Notes under the pieces: model-generated
The model's database searches: none
The model's input: the letters and a program-made list of their open reading frames with translations, nothing else
Told to the model about the DNA's origin: nothing
Translations under genes and position numbers: made by a program
Shown: in pieces, positions 35,658 to 49,007 of the stretch
Layout: each line of letters starts with the position of its first letter
How positions within the stretch are numbered: position 1 is the stretch's first letter
Assembly (NCBI GenBank): GCA_963942565.1
Contig: OZ012686.1
Location: 60,296,904-60,360,903 of the forward strand
Source: Maea johnstoni
Taxonomy: Eukaryota; Annelida; Polychaeta; Spionida; Magelonidae
Length of the DNA: 64,000 nt
Reading direction: 5' to 3'

Positions 35658-36765
35658 CACTTTGCTTCGCTCCTATGCCCACCTACCCCCGTTAAGGCCA
35701 AGGTGCTTCACTCGTAGGTCAACCTACCCCAGTTTACTTACTTACTTACTTACTTAGGTGCTACTTAGGTGCTAAGCTCGTATATCCACATACCCCAGTT
35801 AAGGCCCCGGTGCTAAGCTCGTATATTCACCTACCCCAGTTTAGGCCGAGGTGCTTCGCTCCTATGCCCACCTACCCCCGTTAAGGCCAAGGTGCTTCAC
35901 TCGTAGGTCAACCTACCCCAGTTTACTTACTTACTTACTTACTTAGGTGCTACTTAGGTGCTAAGCTCGTATATCCACCTACCTCAGTTTAGGTTGAGGT
36001 GCTTCGCTCCTATGCCCACCTACCCCCGTTAAGGCCAAGGTGCTTCACTCGTAGGTCAACCTACCCCAGTTTACTTACTTACTTACTTACTTAGGTGCTA
36101 CTTAGGTGCTAAGCTCGTATATCCACCTACCCCAGTTAAGGCCCCGGTGCTAAGCTCGTATATTCACCTACCCCAGTTTAGGCCGAGGTGCTTCGCTCCT
36201 ATGCCCACCTACCCCCGTTAAGGCCAAGGTGCTTCACTCGTAGGTCAACCTACCCCAGTTTACTTACTCACTTACTTACTTAGGTGCTACTTAGGTGCTA
36301 AGCTCGTATATCCACCTACCTCAGTTTAGGTTGAGGTGCTTCACTCCTATGCCCACCTACCCCCGTTAAGGCCAAGGTGCTTCACTCGTAGGTCAACCTA
36401 CCCCAGTTTACTTACTTACTTACTTAGGTGCTACTTAGGTGCTAAGCTCGTATATCCACCTACCCCAGTTAAGGCCCCGGTGCTAAGCTCGTATATTCAC
36501 CTACCCAGTTTAGGTCGAGGTGCTTCGCTCCTATGCCCACCTACCCCCGTTAAGGCCAAGGTGCTTCACTCGTGGGTCAACCTACCCCAGTTTACTTACT
36601 TACTTACTTACTTAGGTGCTACTTAGGTGCTAAGCTCGTATATCCACCTACCTCAGTTTAGGTTGAGGTGCTTCCCTCCTATGCCCACCTACCCCCGTTA
36701 AGGCCAAGGTGCTTCACTCGTAGGTCAACCTACCCCAGTTTACTTACTAACTTACTTACTTAGGT
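34933..36765. repeat. Tandem duplication with 1833-bp offset, first copy
   Basis: Near-identical to the next 1833 bp. Markers: CTCAGCTTAGG at 35049/36882, GCTAATTAGG near 35188/37021, CCCAGTCTACTTTC near 35624/37457, the join CACTTTGCTTCGC at 35658/37491, TATCCACATACC near 35784/37617, TGCTTCACTCC near 36341/38174, CTACCCAGTTTAGG near 36502/38335, CTCGTGGGTC near 36569/38402 and TTCCCTCC near 36673/38506. I noticed no difference between the copies in the parts I compared. Confidence 0.9.
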
Positions 36766-36968
36766 GCTACTTAGGTGCTAAGCTCGTATATCCACCTACC
36801 CCAGTTAAGGCCCCGGTGCTAAGCTCGTATATTCACCTACCCCAGTTTAGGCCGAGGTGCTTCGCTCCTATGTCCACCTACCTCAGCTTAGGCCGAGGTG
36901 CTTCGCTCGTATGTCCACCTACCCCCGTTAAGGCCAAGGTGCTTCGCTCGTAGGTCAACCTACCCCAG

Positions 36969-37011
<43 letters not shown>

Positions 37012-37296
37012 TCATAGGTGCTAATTAGGTGCTAAGCTCGTATATCCACCTACCTCTGTTTAGGTTGAGGTGCTTTGCTCCTATGTCCACCTACCCCCGT
37101 TAAGGCCAAGGTGCTTCACTCGTAGGTCAACCTACCCCAGTTTACCTACTTACTTACTTACTTAGGTGCTACTTAGGTGCTAAGCTCGTATATCCACCTA
37201 CCCCAGTTAAGGCCCCGGTGCTAAGCTCGTATATTCACCTACCCCAGTTAAGGCCAAGGTGCTTCGCTCGTAGGTCAACCTACCCCAGTTTACTTT

Positions 37297-37331
<35 letters not shown>

Positions 37332-38598
37332 TCATAGGTGCTACTTAGGTGCTAAGCTCGTATATCCACCTACCTCAGTTTAGGTTGAGGTGCTTCGCTC
37401 CTATGTCCACCTACCCCCGTTAAGGCCAAGGTGCTTCACTCGTAGGTCAACCTACCCCAGTCTACTTTCTTACTTACTTACTTACTTACTCACTTTGCTT
37501 CGCTCCTATGCCCACCTACCCCCGTTAAGGCCAAGGTGCTTCACTCGTAGGTCAACCTACCCCAGTTTACTTACTTACTTACTTACTTAGGTGCTACTTA
37601 GGTGCTAAGCTCGTATATCCACATACCCCAGTTAAGGCCCCGGTGCTAAGCTCGTATATTCACCTACCCCAGTTTAGGCCGAGGTGCTTCGCTCCTATGC
37701 CCACCTACCCCCGTTAAGGCCAAGGTGCTTCACTCGTAGGTCAACCTACCCCAGTTTACTTACTTACTTACTTACTTAGGTGCTACTTAGGTGCTAAGCT
37801 CGTATATCCACCTACCTCAGTTTAGGTTGAGGTGCTTCGCTCCTATGCCCACCTACCCCCGTTAAGGCCAAGGTGCTTCACTCGTAGGTCAACCTACCCC
37901 AGTTTACTTACTTACTTACTTACTTAGGTGCTACTTAGGTGCTAAGCTCGTATATCCACCTACCCCAGTTAAGGCCCCGGTGCTAAGCTCGTATATTCAC
38001 CTACCCCAGTTTAGGCCGAGGTGCTTCGCTCCTATGCCCACCTACCCCCGTTAAGGCCAAGGTGCTTCACTCGTAGGTCAACCTACCCCAGTTTACTTAC
38101 TCACTTACTTACTTAGGTGCTACTTAGGTGCTAAGCTCGTATATCCACCTACCTCAGTTTAGGTTGAGGTGCTTCACTCCTATGCCCACCTACCCCCGTT
38201 AAGGCCAAGGTGCTTCACTCGTAGGTCAACCTACCCCAGTTTACTTACTTACTTACTTAGGTGCTACTTAGGTGCTAAGCTCGTATATCCACCTACCCCA
38301 GTTAAGGCCCCGGTGCTAAGCTCGTATATTCACCTACCCAGTTTAGGTCGAGGTGCTTCGCTCCTATGCCCACCTACCCCCGTTAAGGCCAAGGTGCTTC
38401 ACTCGTGGGTCAACCTACCCCAGTTTACTTACTTACTTACTTACTTAGGTGCTACTTAGGTGCTAAGCTCGTATATCCACCTACCTCAGTTTAGGTTGAG
38501 GTGCTTCCCTCCTATGCCCACCTACCCCCGTTAAGGCCAAGGTGCTTCACTCGTAGGTCAACCTACCCCAGTTTACTTACTAACTTACTTACTTAGGT
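36766..38598. repeat. Tandem duplication with 1833-bp offset, second copy
   Basis: Second copy. All the rare markers of the first are kept, making this the best-preserved long duplication in the window and probably among the most recent. Homology continues to about 38.69 kb, where CTATGCCCACC replaces CTATGTCCACC of the first copy. Past this point only A/B units follow. Confidence 0.9.
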
Positions 38599-41500
38599 GC
38601 TACTTAGGTGCTAAGCTCGTATATCCACCTACCCCAGTTAAGGCCCCGGTGCTAAGCTCGTATATTCACCTACCCCAGTTTAGGCCGAGGTGCTTCGCTC
38701 CTATGCCCACCTACCCCCGTTAAGGCCAAGGTGCTTCACTCGTAGGTCAACCTACCCCAGTTTACTTACTTACTTACTTTCTTAGGTGCTACTTAGGTGC
38801 TAAGCTCGTATATCCACCTACCCCAGTTAAGGCCCCGGTGCTAAGCTCGTATATTCACCTACCCCAGTTTAGGCCGAGGTGCTTCGCTCCTATGCCCACC
38901 TACCCCCGTTAAGGCCAAGGTGCTTCACTCGTAGGTCAACCTACCCCAGTTTACTTACTTACTTACTTACTTAGGTGCTACTTAGGTGCTAAGCTCGTAT
39001 ATCCACCTACCTCAGTTTAGGTTGAGGTGCTAAGCTCCTATGCCCACCTACCCCCGTTAAGGCCAAGGTGCTTCACTCGTAGGTCAACCTACCCCAGTTT
39101 ACTTACTTACTTACTAACTTAGGTGCTACTTAGGTGCTAAGCTCGTATATCCACCTACCCCAGTTAAGGCCCCGGTGCTAAGCTCGTATATTCACCTACC
39201 CCAGTTTAGGCCGAGGTGCTTCGCTCCTATGCCCACCTACCCCCGTTAAGGCCAAGGTGCTTCACTCGTAGGTCAACCTACCCCAGTTTACTTACTCACT
39301 TACTTACTTAGGTGCTACTTAGGTGCTAAGCTCGTATATCCACCTACCTCAGTTTAGGTTGAGGTGCTTCGCTCCTATGCCCACCTACCCCCGTTAAGGC
39401 CTAGGTGCTTCACTCGTAGGTCAACCTACCCCAGTTTACTTACTTACTTACTTACTTAGGTGCTACTTAGGTGCTAAGCTCGTATATCCACCTACCCCAG
39501 TTAAGGCCCCGGTGCTAAGCTCGTATATTCACCTACCCCAGTTTAGGCCGAGGTGCTTCGCTCCTATGCCCACCTACCCCTGTTAAGGCCAAGGTGCTTC
39601 ACTCGTAGGTCAACCTACCCCAGTTTACTTACTTACTTACTTACTTAGGTGCTACTTAGGTGCTAAGCTCGTATATCCACCTACCTCAGTTTAGGTTGAG
39701 GTGCTTCGCTCCTATGCCCACCTACCCCCGTTAAGGCCAAGATGCTTCACTCGTAGGTCAACCTACCCCAGTTTACTTACTTACTTACTTAGGTGCTACT
39801 TAGGTGCTAAGCTCGTATATCCACCTACCCCAGTTAAGGCCCCGGTGCTAAGCTCGTATATTCACCTACCCCAGTTTAGGCCGAGGTGCTTCGCTCCTAT
39901 GCCCACCTACCCCCGTTAAGGCCAAGGTGCTTCACTCGTAGGTCAACCTACCCCAGTTTACTTACTTACTTACTTACTTAGGTGCTACTTAGGTGCTAAG
40001 CTCGTATATCCACCTACCTCAGTTTAGGTTGAGGTGCTAAGCTCCTATGCCCACCTACCCCCGTTAAGGCCAAGGTGCTTCACTCGTAGGTCAACCTACC
40101 CCAGTTTACTTACTTACTTACTAACTTAGGTGCTACTTAGGTGCTAAGCTCGTATATCCACCTACCCCAGTTAAGGCCCCGGTGCTAAGCTCGTATATTC
40201 ACCTACCCCAGTTTAGGCCGAGGTGCTTCGCTCCTATGCCCACCTACCCCCGTTAAGGTCAAGGTGCTTCACTCGTAGGTCAACCTACCCCAGTTTACTT
40301 ACTTACTTACTTTCTTAGGTGCTACTTAGGTGCTAAGCTCGTATATCCACCTACCTCAGCTTAGGTTGAGGTGCTTCGCTCCTATGCCCACCTACCCCCG
40401 TTAAGGCCAAGGTGCTTCACTCGTAGGTCAACCTACCCCAGTTTACTTACTTACTTACTTACTTAGGTGCTACTTAGGTGCTAAGCTCGTATATCCACCT
40501 ACCCCAGTTAAGGCCCCGGTGCTAAGCTCGTATATTCACCTACCCCAGTTTAGGCCGAGGTGCTTCGCTCCTATGCCCACCTACCCCCGTTAAGGCCAAG
40601 GTGCTTCACTCGTAGGTCAACCTACCCCAGTTTACTTACTTACTTACTTACTTAGGTGCTAATAGGTGCTAAGCTTGTATATCCACCTACCTCAGTTTAG
40701 GTTGAAGTGCTTCGCTCCTATGCCCACCTACCCCCGTTAAGGCCAAGGTGCTTCACTCGTAGGTCAACCTACCCCAGTTTACTTACTTACTTACTTACTT
40801 AGGTGCTACTTAGGTGCTAAGCTCGTATATCCACCTACCCCAGTTAAGGCCCCGGTGCTAAGCTCGTATATTCACCTACCCCAGTTTAGGCCGAGGTGCT
40901 TCGCTCCTATGACCACCTACCCCCGTTAAGGCCAAGGTGCTTCACTCGTAGGTCAACCTACCCTAGTTTACTTACTTACTTACTTACTTAGGTGCTACTT
41001 AGGTGCTAAGCTCGTATATCCACCTACCTCAGTTTAGGTTGAGGTGCTTCGCTCCTATGCCCACCTACCCCCGTTAAGGCCTAGGTGCTTCACTCGTAAG
41101 TCAACCTACCCCAGTTTACTTACTTACTTACTTACTTACTTAGGTGCTACTTAGGTGCTAAGCTCGTATATCCACCTACCCCAGTTAAGGCCCTGGTGCT
41201 AAGCTCGTATATTCACCTACCCCAGTTTAGGCCGAGGTGCTTCGCTCCTATGCCCACCTACCCCCGTTAAGGCCAAGGTGCTTCACTCGTAGGTCAACCT
41301 ACCCCAGTTTACTTACTTACTTAGGTGCTACTTAGGTGCTAAGCTCATATATCCACCTACCTCAGTTTAGGTTGAGGTGCTTCGCTCCTATGCCCACCTA
41401 CCCCCGTTAAGGCCTAGGTGCTTCACTCGTAGGTCAACCTACCCCAGTTTACTTACTTACTTACTTACTTACTTAGGTGCTACTTAGGTGCTAAGCTCGT

Positions 41501-44500
41501 ATATCCACCTACCCCAGTTAAGGCCCCGGTGCTAAGCTCGTATATTCACCTACCCCAGTTTAGGCCGAGGTGCTTCACTCCTATGCCCACCTACCCCCGT
41601 TAAGGCCAAGGTGCTTCACTTGTAGGTCAACCTACCCCAGTTTACTTACTTACTTACTTACTTAGGTGCTACTTAGGTGCTAAGCTCGTATATCCACCTA
41701 CCTCAGTTTAGGTTGAGGTGCTTCGCTCCTATGCCCACCTACCCCCGTTAAGGCCAAGGTGCTTCACTCGTAGGTCAACCTACCCCAGTTTACTTACTTA
41801 CTTACTAACTTAGGTGCTACTTAGGTGCTAAGCTCGTATATCCACCTACCCCAGGTAAGGCCCCGGTGCTAAGCTCGTATATTCATCTACCCCAGTTTAG
41901 GCCGAGGTGCTTCGCTCCTATGCCCACCTACCCCTGTTAAGGCCAAGGTGCTTCACTCGTAGGTCAACCTACCCCAGTTTACTTACTTACTTACTTACTT
42001 AGGTGCTACTTAGGTGCTAAGCTCGTATATCCACCTACCTCAGTTTAGGTTGAGGTGCTTCGCTCCTATGCCCACCTACCCCCGTTAAGGCCAAGGTGCT
42101 TCACTCGTAGGTCAACCTACCCCAGTTTACTTACTTACTTACTTACTTAGGTGCTACTTAGGTGCTAAGCTCGTATATTCACCTACCCCAGTTTAGGCCG
42201 AGGTGCTTCGCTCCTATGCCCACCTACCCCCGTTAAGGCCAAGGTGCTTCACTCGTAGGTCAACCCACCCCAGTTTACTTACTTACTTACTTACTTAGGT
42301 GCTACTTAGGTGCTAAGCTCGTATATCCACCTACCTCAGTTTAGGTTGAGGTGCTTCGCTCCTATGCCCACCTACCCCCGTTAAGGCCAAGGTGCTTCAC
42401 TCGTAGGTCAACCTACCCCAGTTTACTTACTTACTTACTTACTTAGGTGCTACTTAGGTGCTAAGCTCCTATATCCACCTACCCCAGTTAAGGCCCCGGT
42501 GCTAAGCTCGTATATTCACCTACCCCAGTTTAGGCCGAGGTGCTTCGCTCCTATGCCCACCTACCCCCGTTATGGCCAAGGTGCTTCACTCGTAGGTCAA
42601 CCTACCCCAGTTTACTTACTTACTTACTTACTTAGGTGCTACTTAGGTGCTAAGCTCGTATATCCACCTACCTCAGTTTAGGTTGAGGTGCTTTGCTCTT
42701 ATGCCCACCTACCCCCGTTAAGGCCAAGGTGCTTCACTCGTAGGTCAACCTACCCCAGTTTACTTACTTACTTACTTACTTAGGTGCTACTTAGGTGCTA
42801 AGCTCGTATATCCACCTACCCCAGTTAAGGCCCCGGTGCTAAGCTTGTATATTCACCTACCCCAGTTTAGGCCGAGGTGCTTCGCTCCTATGCCCACCTA
42901 CCCCCGTTAAGGCCAAGGTGCTTCACTCGTAGGTCAACCTACCCCAGTTTACTTACTTACTTACCTACTTAGGTGCTACTTAGGTGCTAAGCTCGTATAT
43001 CCACCTACCCCAGTTAAGGCCCCGGTGCTAAGCTCGTATATTCACCTACCCCAGTTTAGGCCGAGGTGCTTCGCTCCTATGCCCACCTACCCCCGTTAAG
43101 GCCAAGGTGCTTCACTCGTAGGTCAACCTACCCAAATTTACTTACTTACTTACTTACTTAGGTGCTACTTAGGTGCTAAGCTCGTATATCCACCTACCTC
43201 AGTTTAGGTTGAGGTGCTTCGCTCCTATGCCCACCTACCCCCGTTAAGGCCAAGGTGCTTCACTCGTAGGTCAACCTACCCCAGTTTACTTACTTACTTA
43301 CTTACTTAGGTGCTACTTAGGTGCTAAGCTCGTATATCCACCTACCTCAGTTTAGGTTGAGGTGCTTCGCTCCTATGCCCACCTACCCCCGTTAAGGCCA
43401 AGGTGCTTCACTCGTAGGTCAACCTACCCCAGTTTACTTACTTACTTACTTACTTACTTAGGTGCTACTTAGGTGCTAAGCTCGTATATCCACCTACCCC
43501 AGTTAAGGCCCCGGTGCTAAGCTCGTATATTCACCTACCCCAGTTTAGGCCGAGGTGCTTCGCTCCTATGCCCACCTACCCCCGTTAAGGCCAAGGTGCT
43601 TCACTCGTAGGTCAACTTACCCCAGTTTACTTACTTACTTAGGTGCTACTTAGGTGCTAAGCTCGTATATACACCTACCTCAGTTTAGGTTGAGGTGCTT
43701 CGCTCCTATGCCCACCTACCCCCGTTAGGGCCAAGGTGCTTCACTCGTAGGTCATCCTACCCCAGTTTACTTACTTACTTACTTACTTACTTAGGTGCTA
43801 CTTAGGTGCTAAGCTCGTATATCCACCTACCCCAGTTAAGGCCCCGGTGCTAAGCTCGTATATTCACCTACCCCAGTTTAGGCCGAGGTGCTTCGCTCCT
43901 ATGCCCACCTACCCCCGTTAAGGCCAAGGTGCTTCACTTGTAGGTCAACCTACCCCAGTTTACTTACTTACTTACTTACTTAGGTGCTACTTAGGTGCTA
44001 AGCTCGTATATCCACCTACCTCAGTTTAGGTTGAGGTGCTTCGCTCCTATGCCCACCTACCCCCGTTAAGGCCAAGGTGCTTCACTCGTAGGTCAACCTA
44101 CCCCAGTTTACTTACTTACTTACTAACTTAGGTGCTACTTAGGTGCTAAGCTCGTATATCCACCTACCCCAGTTAAGGCCCCGGTGCTAAGCTCGTATAT
44201 TCACCTACCCCAGTTTAGGCCGAGGTGCTTCGCTCCTATGCCCACCTACCCCTGTTAAGGCCAAGGTGCTTCACTCGTAGGTCAACCTACCCCAGTTTAC
44301 TTACTTACTTACTTACTTAGGTGCTACTTAGGTGCTAAGCTCGTATATCCACCTACCTCAGTTTAGGTTGAGGTGCTTCGCTCCTATGCCCACCTACCCC
44401 CGTTAAGGCCAAGGTGCTTCACTCGTAGGTCAACCTACCCCAGTTTACTTACTTACTTACTTACTTAGGTGCTACTTAGGTGCTAAGCTGGTATATCCAC

Positions 44501-45247
44501 CTACCCCAGTTAAGGCCCCGGTGCTAAGCTCGTATATTCACCTACCCCAGTTTAGGCCGAGGTGCTTCGCTCCTATGCCCACCTACCCCCGTTAAGGCCA
44601 AGGTGCTTCACTCGTAGGTCAACCTACCCCAGTTTACTTACTTACTTACTTACTTACTTAGGTGCTACTTAGGTGCTAAGCTTGTATATCCACCTACCTC
44701 AGTTTAGGTTGAGGTGCTTCGCTCCTATGCCCACCTACCCCCATTAAGGTTAAGGTGCTTCACTCGTAGGTCAACCTACCCCAGTTTACTTACTTACTCA
44801 CTTACTTAGGTGCTACTTAGGTGCTAAGCTCGTATATCCACCTACCCCAGTTAAGGCCCCGGTGCTAATCTCGTATATTCACCTACCCCAGTTTAGGCCG
44901 AGGTGCTTCACTCCTATGCCCACCTACCCCCGTTAAGGCCAAGGTGCTTCACTCGTAGGTCAACCTACCCCAATTTACTTACTTACTTACTTACTTAGGT
45001 GCTACTTAGGTGCTAAGCTCGTATATCCACCTACCTCAGTTTAGGTTGAGGTGCTTCGCTCCTATGCCCACCTACCCCCGTTAAGGCCAAGGTGCTTCAC
45101 TCGTAGGTCAACCTACCCCAGTTTACTTACTTACTTACTTACTTAGGTGCTACTAAGGTGCTAAGCTCGTATATCCACCTACCCCAGTTAAGGCCCCGGT
45201 GCTAAGCTCGTATATTCACCTACCCCAGTTTAGGCCGAGGTGCTTCG

Positions 45248-47129
45248 CTCCTATGCCCACCTACCCCCTTTAAGGCCAAGGTGCTTCACTCGTAGGTCAA
45301 CCTACCCCAGTTTACTTACTTACTTACTTACTTAGGTGCTACTTAGGTGCTAAGCTCGTATATCCACCTACCTCAGTTTAGGTTGAGGTGCTTCGCTCCT
45401 ATGCCCACCTACCCCCGTTAAGGCCAAGGTGCTTCACTCGTAGGTCAACCTACCCCAGTTTACTTACTTACTTACTTACTTAGGTGCTACTTAGGTGCTA
45501 AGCTCCTATATCCACCTACCCCAGTTAAGGCCCCGGTGCTAAGCTCGTATATTCACCTACCCCAGTTTAGGCCGAGGTGCTTCGCTCCTATGCCCACCTA
45601 CCCCCGTTAAGGCCAAGGTGCTTCACTCGTAGGTCAACCTACCCCAGTTTACTTACTTACTTACTTACTTAGGTGCTACTTAGGTGCTAAGCTCGTATAT
45701 CCACCTACCTCAGTTTAGGTTGAGGTGCTTCGCTCCTATGCCCACCTACCCCCGTTAAGGCCAAGGTGCTTCACTCGTAGGTCAACCTACCCCAGTTTAC
45801 TTACTTACTTACTTACTTACTTAGGTGCTACTTAGGTGCTAAGCTCGTATATCCACCTACCCCAGTTAAGGCCCCGGTGCTAAGCTTGTATATTCACCTA
45901 CCCCAGTTTAGGCCGAGGTGCTTCGCTCCTATGCCCACCTACCCCCGTTAAGGCCAAGGTGCTTCACTCGGATGTCAACCTACCCCAGTTTACTTACTTA
46001 CTTACTTACTTAGGTGCTACTTAGGTGCTAAGCTCGTATATCCACCTACCCCAGTTAAGGCCCCGGTGCTAAGCTTGTATATTCACCTACCCCAGTTTAG
46101 GCCGAGGTGCTTCGCTCCTATGCCCAGCTACCCCCGTTAAGGCCAAGGTGCTTCACTCGTAGGTCAACCTACCCCATTTTACTTACTTACTTACTAACTT
46201 AGGTGCTACTTAGGTGCTAAGCTCGTATATCCATCTACCTCAGTTTAGGTTGAGGTCATTCGCTCCTATGCCCACCTACCCCCGTTAAGGCCAAGGTGCT
46301 TCACTCGTAAATCAACCTACCCCAGTTTACTTACTTACTTACTTACTTAGGTGCTATTAAGGTGCTAAGCTCGTATATCCACCTACCCCAGTTAAGGCCC
46401 CGGTGCTAAGCTCGTATATTCACCTACCCCAGTTTAGGCCGAGGTGCTTCGCTCCTATGCCCACCTACCCCCGTTAAGGCCAAGGTGCTTCACTCGTAGG
46501 TCAACCTACCCCAGTTTACTTACTTACTTACTTACTTAGGTGCTACTTAGGTGCTAAGCTCGTATATCCACCTACCTCAGTTTAGGTTGAAGTGCTTCGC
46601 TCCTATGCCCACCTACCCCCGTTAAGGCCAAGGTGCTTCACTCGTAGGTCAACCTACCCCAGTTTACTTACTTACTTACTTACTTAGGTGCTACTTAGGT
46701 GCTAAGCTCGTATATCCATCTACCCCAGTTAAGGCCCCGGTGCTAAGCTCGTATATTCACCTACCCCAGTTTAGGCCGAGGTGCTTCGCTCCTATGCCCA
46801 CCTACCCCCGTTAAGGCCAAGGTGCTTCACTCGTAGGTCAACCTACCCCAGTTTATTTACTTACTTACTTACTTAGGTGCTACTTAGGTGCTAAGCTCGT
46901 ATATCCACCTACCTCAGTTTAGGTTGAGGTGCTTCGCTCCTATGCCCACCTACCCCCGTTAAGGCCAAGGTGCTTCACTCGTAGGTCAACCTATCCCAGT
47001 TTACTTACTTACTTACTTACTTACTTAGGTGCTACTTAGGTGCTAAGCTCGTATATCCACCTACCTCAGTTAAGGCCCCGGTGCTAAGCTCGTATATTCA
47101 CCTACCCCAGTTTAGGCCGAGGTGCTTCA
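45248..47129. repeat. Tandem duplication with 1882-bp offset, first copy
   Basis: Markers shared with the next copy: CTACCCCCTTTAAGG at 45261/47143, AGCTCCTATATCC at 45501/47383, ACTCGGATGTC at 45966/47848, CCCCATTTTAC with TGAGGTCATTCG (46251/48129), GCTATTAAGG near 46355/48232, GGTTGAAGTGC, CCATCTACCCCAG, GTTTATTTAC, CCTATCCCAG and CCTCAGTTAAGG. The offset falls to 1878 after one TTAC unit is lost in the second copy. Confidence 0.87.
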
Positions 47130-49007
47130 CTCCTATGCCCACCTACCCCCTTTAAGGCCAAGGTGCTTCACTCGTAGGTCAACCTACCCCAGTTTACTTA
47201 CTTACTTACTTACTTAGGTGCTACTTAGGTGCTAAGCTCGTATATCCACCTACCTCAGTTTAGGTTGAGGTGCTTCGCTCCTATGCCCACCTACCCCCGT
47301 TAAGGCCAAGGTGCTTCACTCGTAGGTCAACCTACCCCAGTTTACTTACTTACTTACTTACTTAGGTGCTACTTAGGTGCTAAGCTCCTATATCCACCTA
47401 CCCCAGTTAAGGCCCCGGTGCTAAGCTCGTATATTCACCTACCCCAGTTTAGGCCGAGGTGCTTCGCTCCTATGCCCACCTACCCCCGTTAAGGCCAAGG
47501 TGCTTCACTCGTAGGTCAACCTACCCCAGTTTACTTACTTACTTACTTACTTAGGTGCTACTTAGGTGCTAAGCTCGTATATCCACCTACCTCAGTTTAG
47601 GTTGAGGTGCTTCGCTCCTATGCCCACCTACCCCCGTTAAGGCCAAGGTGCTTCACTCGTAGGTCAACCTACCCCAGTTTACTTACTTACTTACTTACTT
47701 ACTTAGGTGCTACTTAGGTGCTAAGCTCGTATATCCACCTACCCCAGTTAAGGCCCCGGTGCTAAGCTTGTATATTCACCTACCCCAGTTTAGGCCGAGG
47801 TGCTTCGCTCCTATGCCCACCTACCCCCGTTAAGGCCAAGGTGCTTCACTCGGATGTCAACCTACCCCAGTTTACTTACTTACTTACTTACTTAGGTGCT
47901 ACTTAGGTGCTAAGCTCGTATATCCACCTACCCCAGTTAAGGCCCCGGTGCTAAGCTTGTATATTCACCTACCCCAGTTTAGGCCGAGGTGCTTCGCTCC
48001 TATGCCCAGCTACCCCCGTTAAGGCCAAGGTGCTTCACTCGTAGGTCAACCTACCCCATTTTACTTACTTACTAACTTAGGTGCTACTTAGGTGCTAAGC
48101 TCGTATATCCATCTACCTCAGTTTAGGTTGAGGTCATTCGCTCCTATGCCCACCTACCCCCGTTAAGGCCAAGGTGCTTCACTCGTAGGTCAACCTACCC
48201 CAGTTTACTTACTTACTTACTTACTTAGGTGCTATTAAGGTGCTAAGCTCGTATATCCACCTACCCCAGTTAAGGCCCCGGTGCTAAGCTCGTATATTCA
48301 CCTACCCCAGTTTAGGCCGAGGTGCTTCGCTCCTATGCCCACCTACCCCCGTTAAGGCCAAGGTGCTTCACTCGTAGGTCAACCTACCCCAGTTTACTTA
48401 CTTACTTACTTACTTAGGTGCTACTTAGGTGCTAAGCTCGTATATCCACCTACCTCAGTTTAGGTTGAAGTGCTTCGCTCCTATGCCCACCTACCCCCGT
48501 TAAGGCCAAGGTGCTTCACTCGTAGGTCAACCTACCCCAGTTTACTTACTTACTTACTTACTTAGGTGCTACTTAGGTGCTAAGCTCGTATATCCATCTA
48601 CCCCAGTTAAGGCCCCGGTGCTAAGCTCGTATATTCACCTACCCCAGTTTAGGCCGAGGTGCTTCGCTCCTATGCCCACCTACCCCCGTTAAGGCCAAGG
48701 TGCTTCACTCGTAGGTCAACCTACCCCAGTTTATTTACTTACTTACTTACTTAGGTGCTACTTAGGTGCTAAGCTCGTATATCCACCTACCTCAGTTTAG
48801 GTTGAGGTGCTTCGCTCCTATGCCCACCTACCCCCGTTAAGGCCAAGGTGCTTCACTCGTAGGTCAACCTATCCCAGTTTACTTACTTACTTACTTACTT
48901 ACTTAGGTGCTACTTAGGTGCTAAGCTCGTATATCCACCTACCTCAGTTAAGGCCCCGGTGCTAAGCTCGTATATTCACCTACCCCAGTTTAGGCCGAGG
49001 TGCTTCG
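47130..49007. repeat. Tandem duplication with 1882-bp offset, second copy
   Basis: Directly adjacent second copy with the same ten or more rare markers. It differs in at least one place where the first has CTCGTAAATC (about 46307) and this copy has CTCGTAGGTC. Its last part is also the source of, or sister to, the 1352-bp pair that follows. Confidence 0.86.

Larger units (their letters stand above)
10494..37540. repeat. Zone containing type C units
   Basis: All tracts ending TTTCATAGG, and the extra 41-mer forms CTATGTCCACC plus CGTATGTC(C/T)ACC that go with them, were seen between the first at about 10.5-10.65 kb and the last near 37.3 kb. They alternate here with A/B units. Stretches free of type C exist inside the zone, for example 15.7-17.6 kb and 26.0-27.6 kb. 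Outside it the array is pure A/B. Confidence 0.85.

Noticed and set aside
10494-37540. Type C zone as a separate satellite family
   Set aside because: Its submonomers, spacer and order are those of type A with one extra 41-mer and a longer tract, and it alternates with A/B units, so it is a derived or sister unit of the same family.
34933-38598. Dismissing the long duplications as assembly errors
   Set aside because: Possible for the 1833-bp pair, but most pairs differ by substitutions and TTAC-length changes and overlap in nested ways that a simple assembly duplication would not produce. Kept as real with a read-level check proposed.
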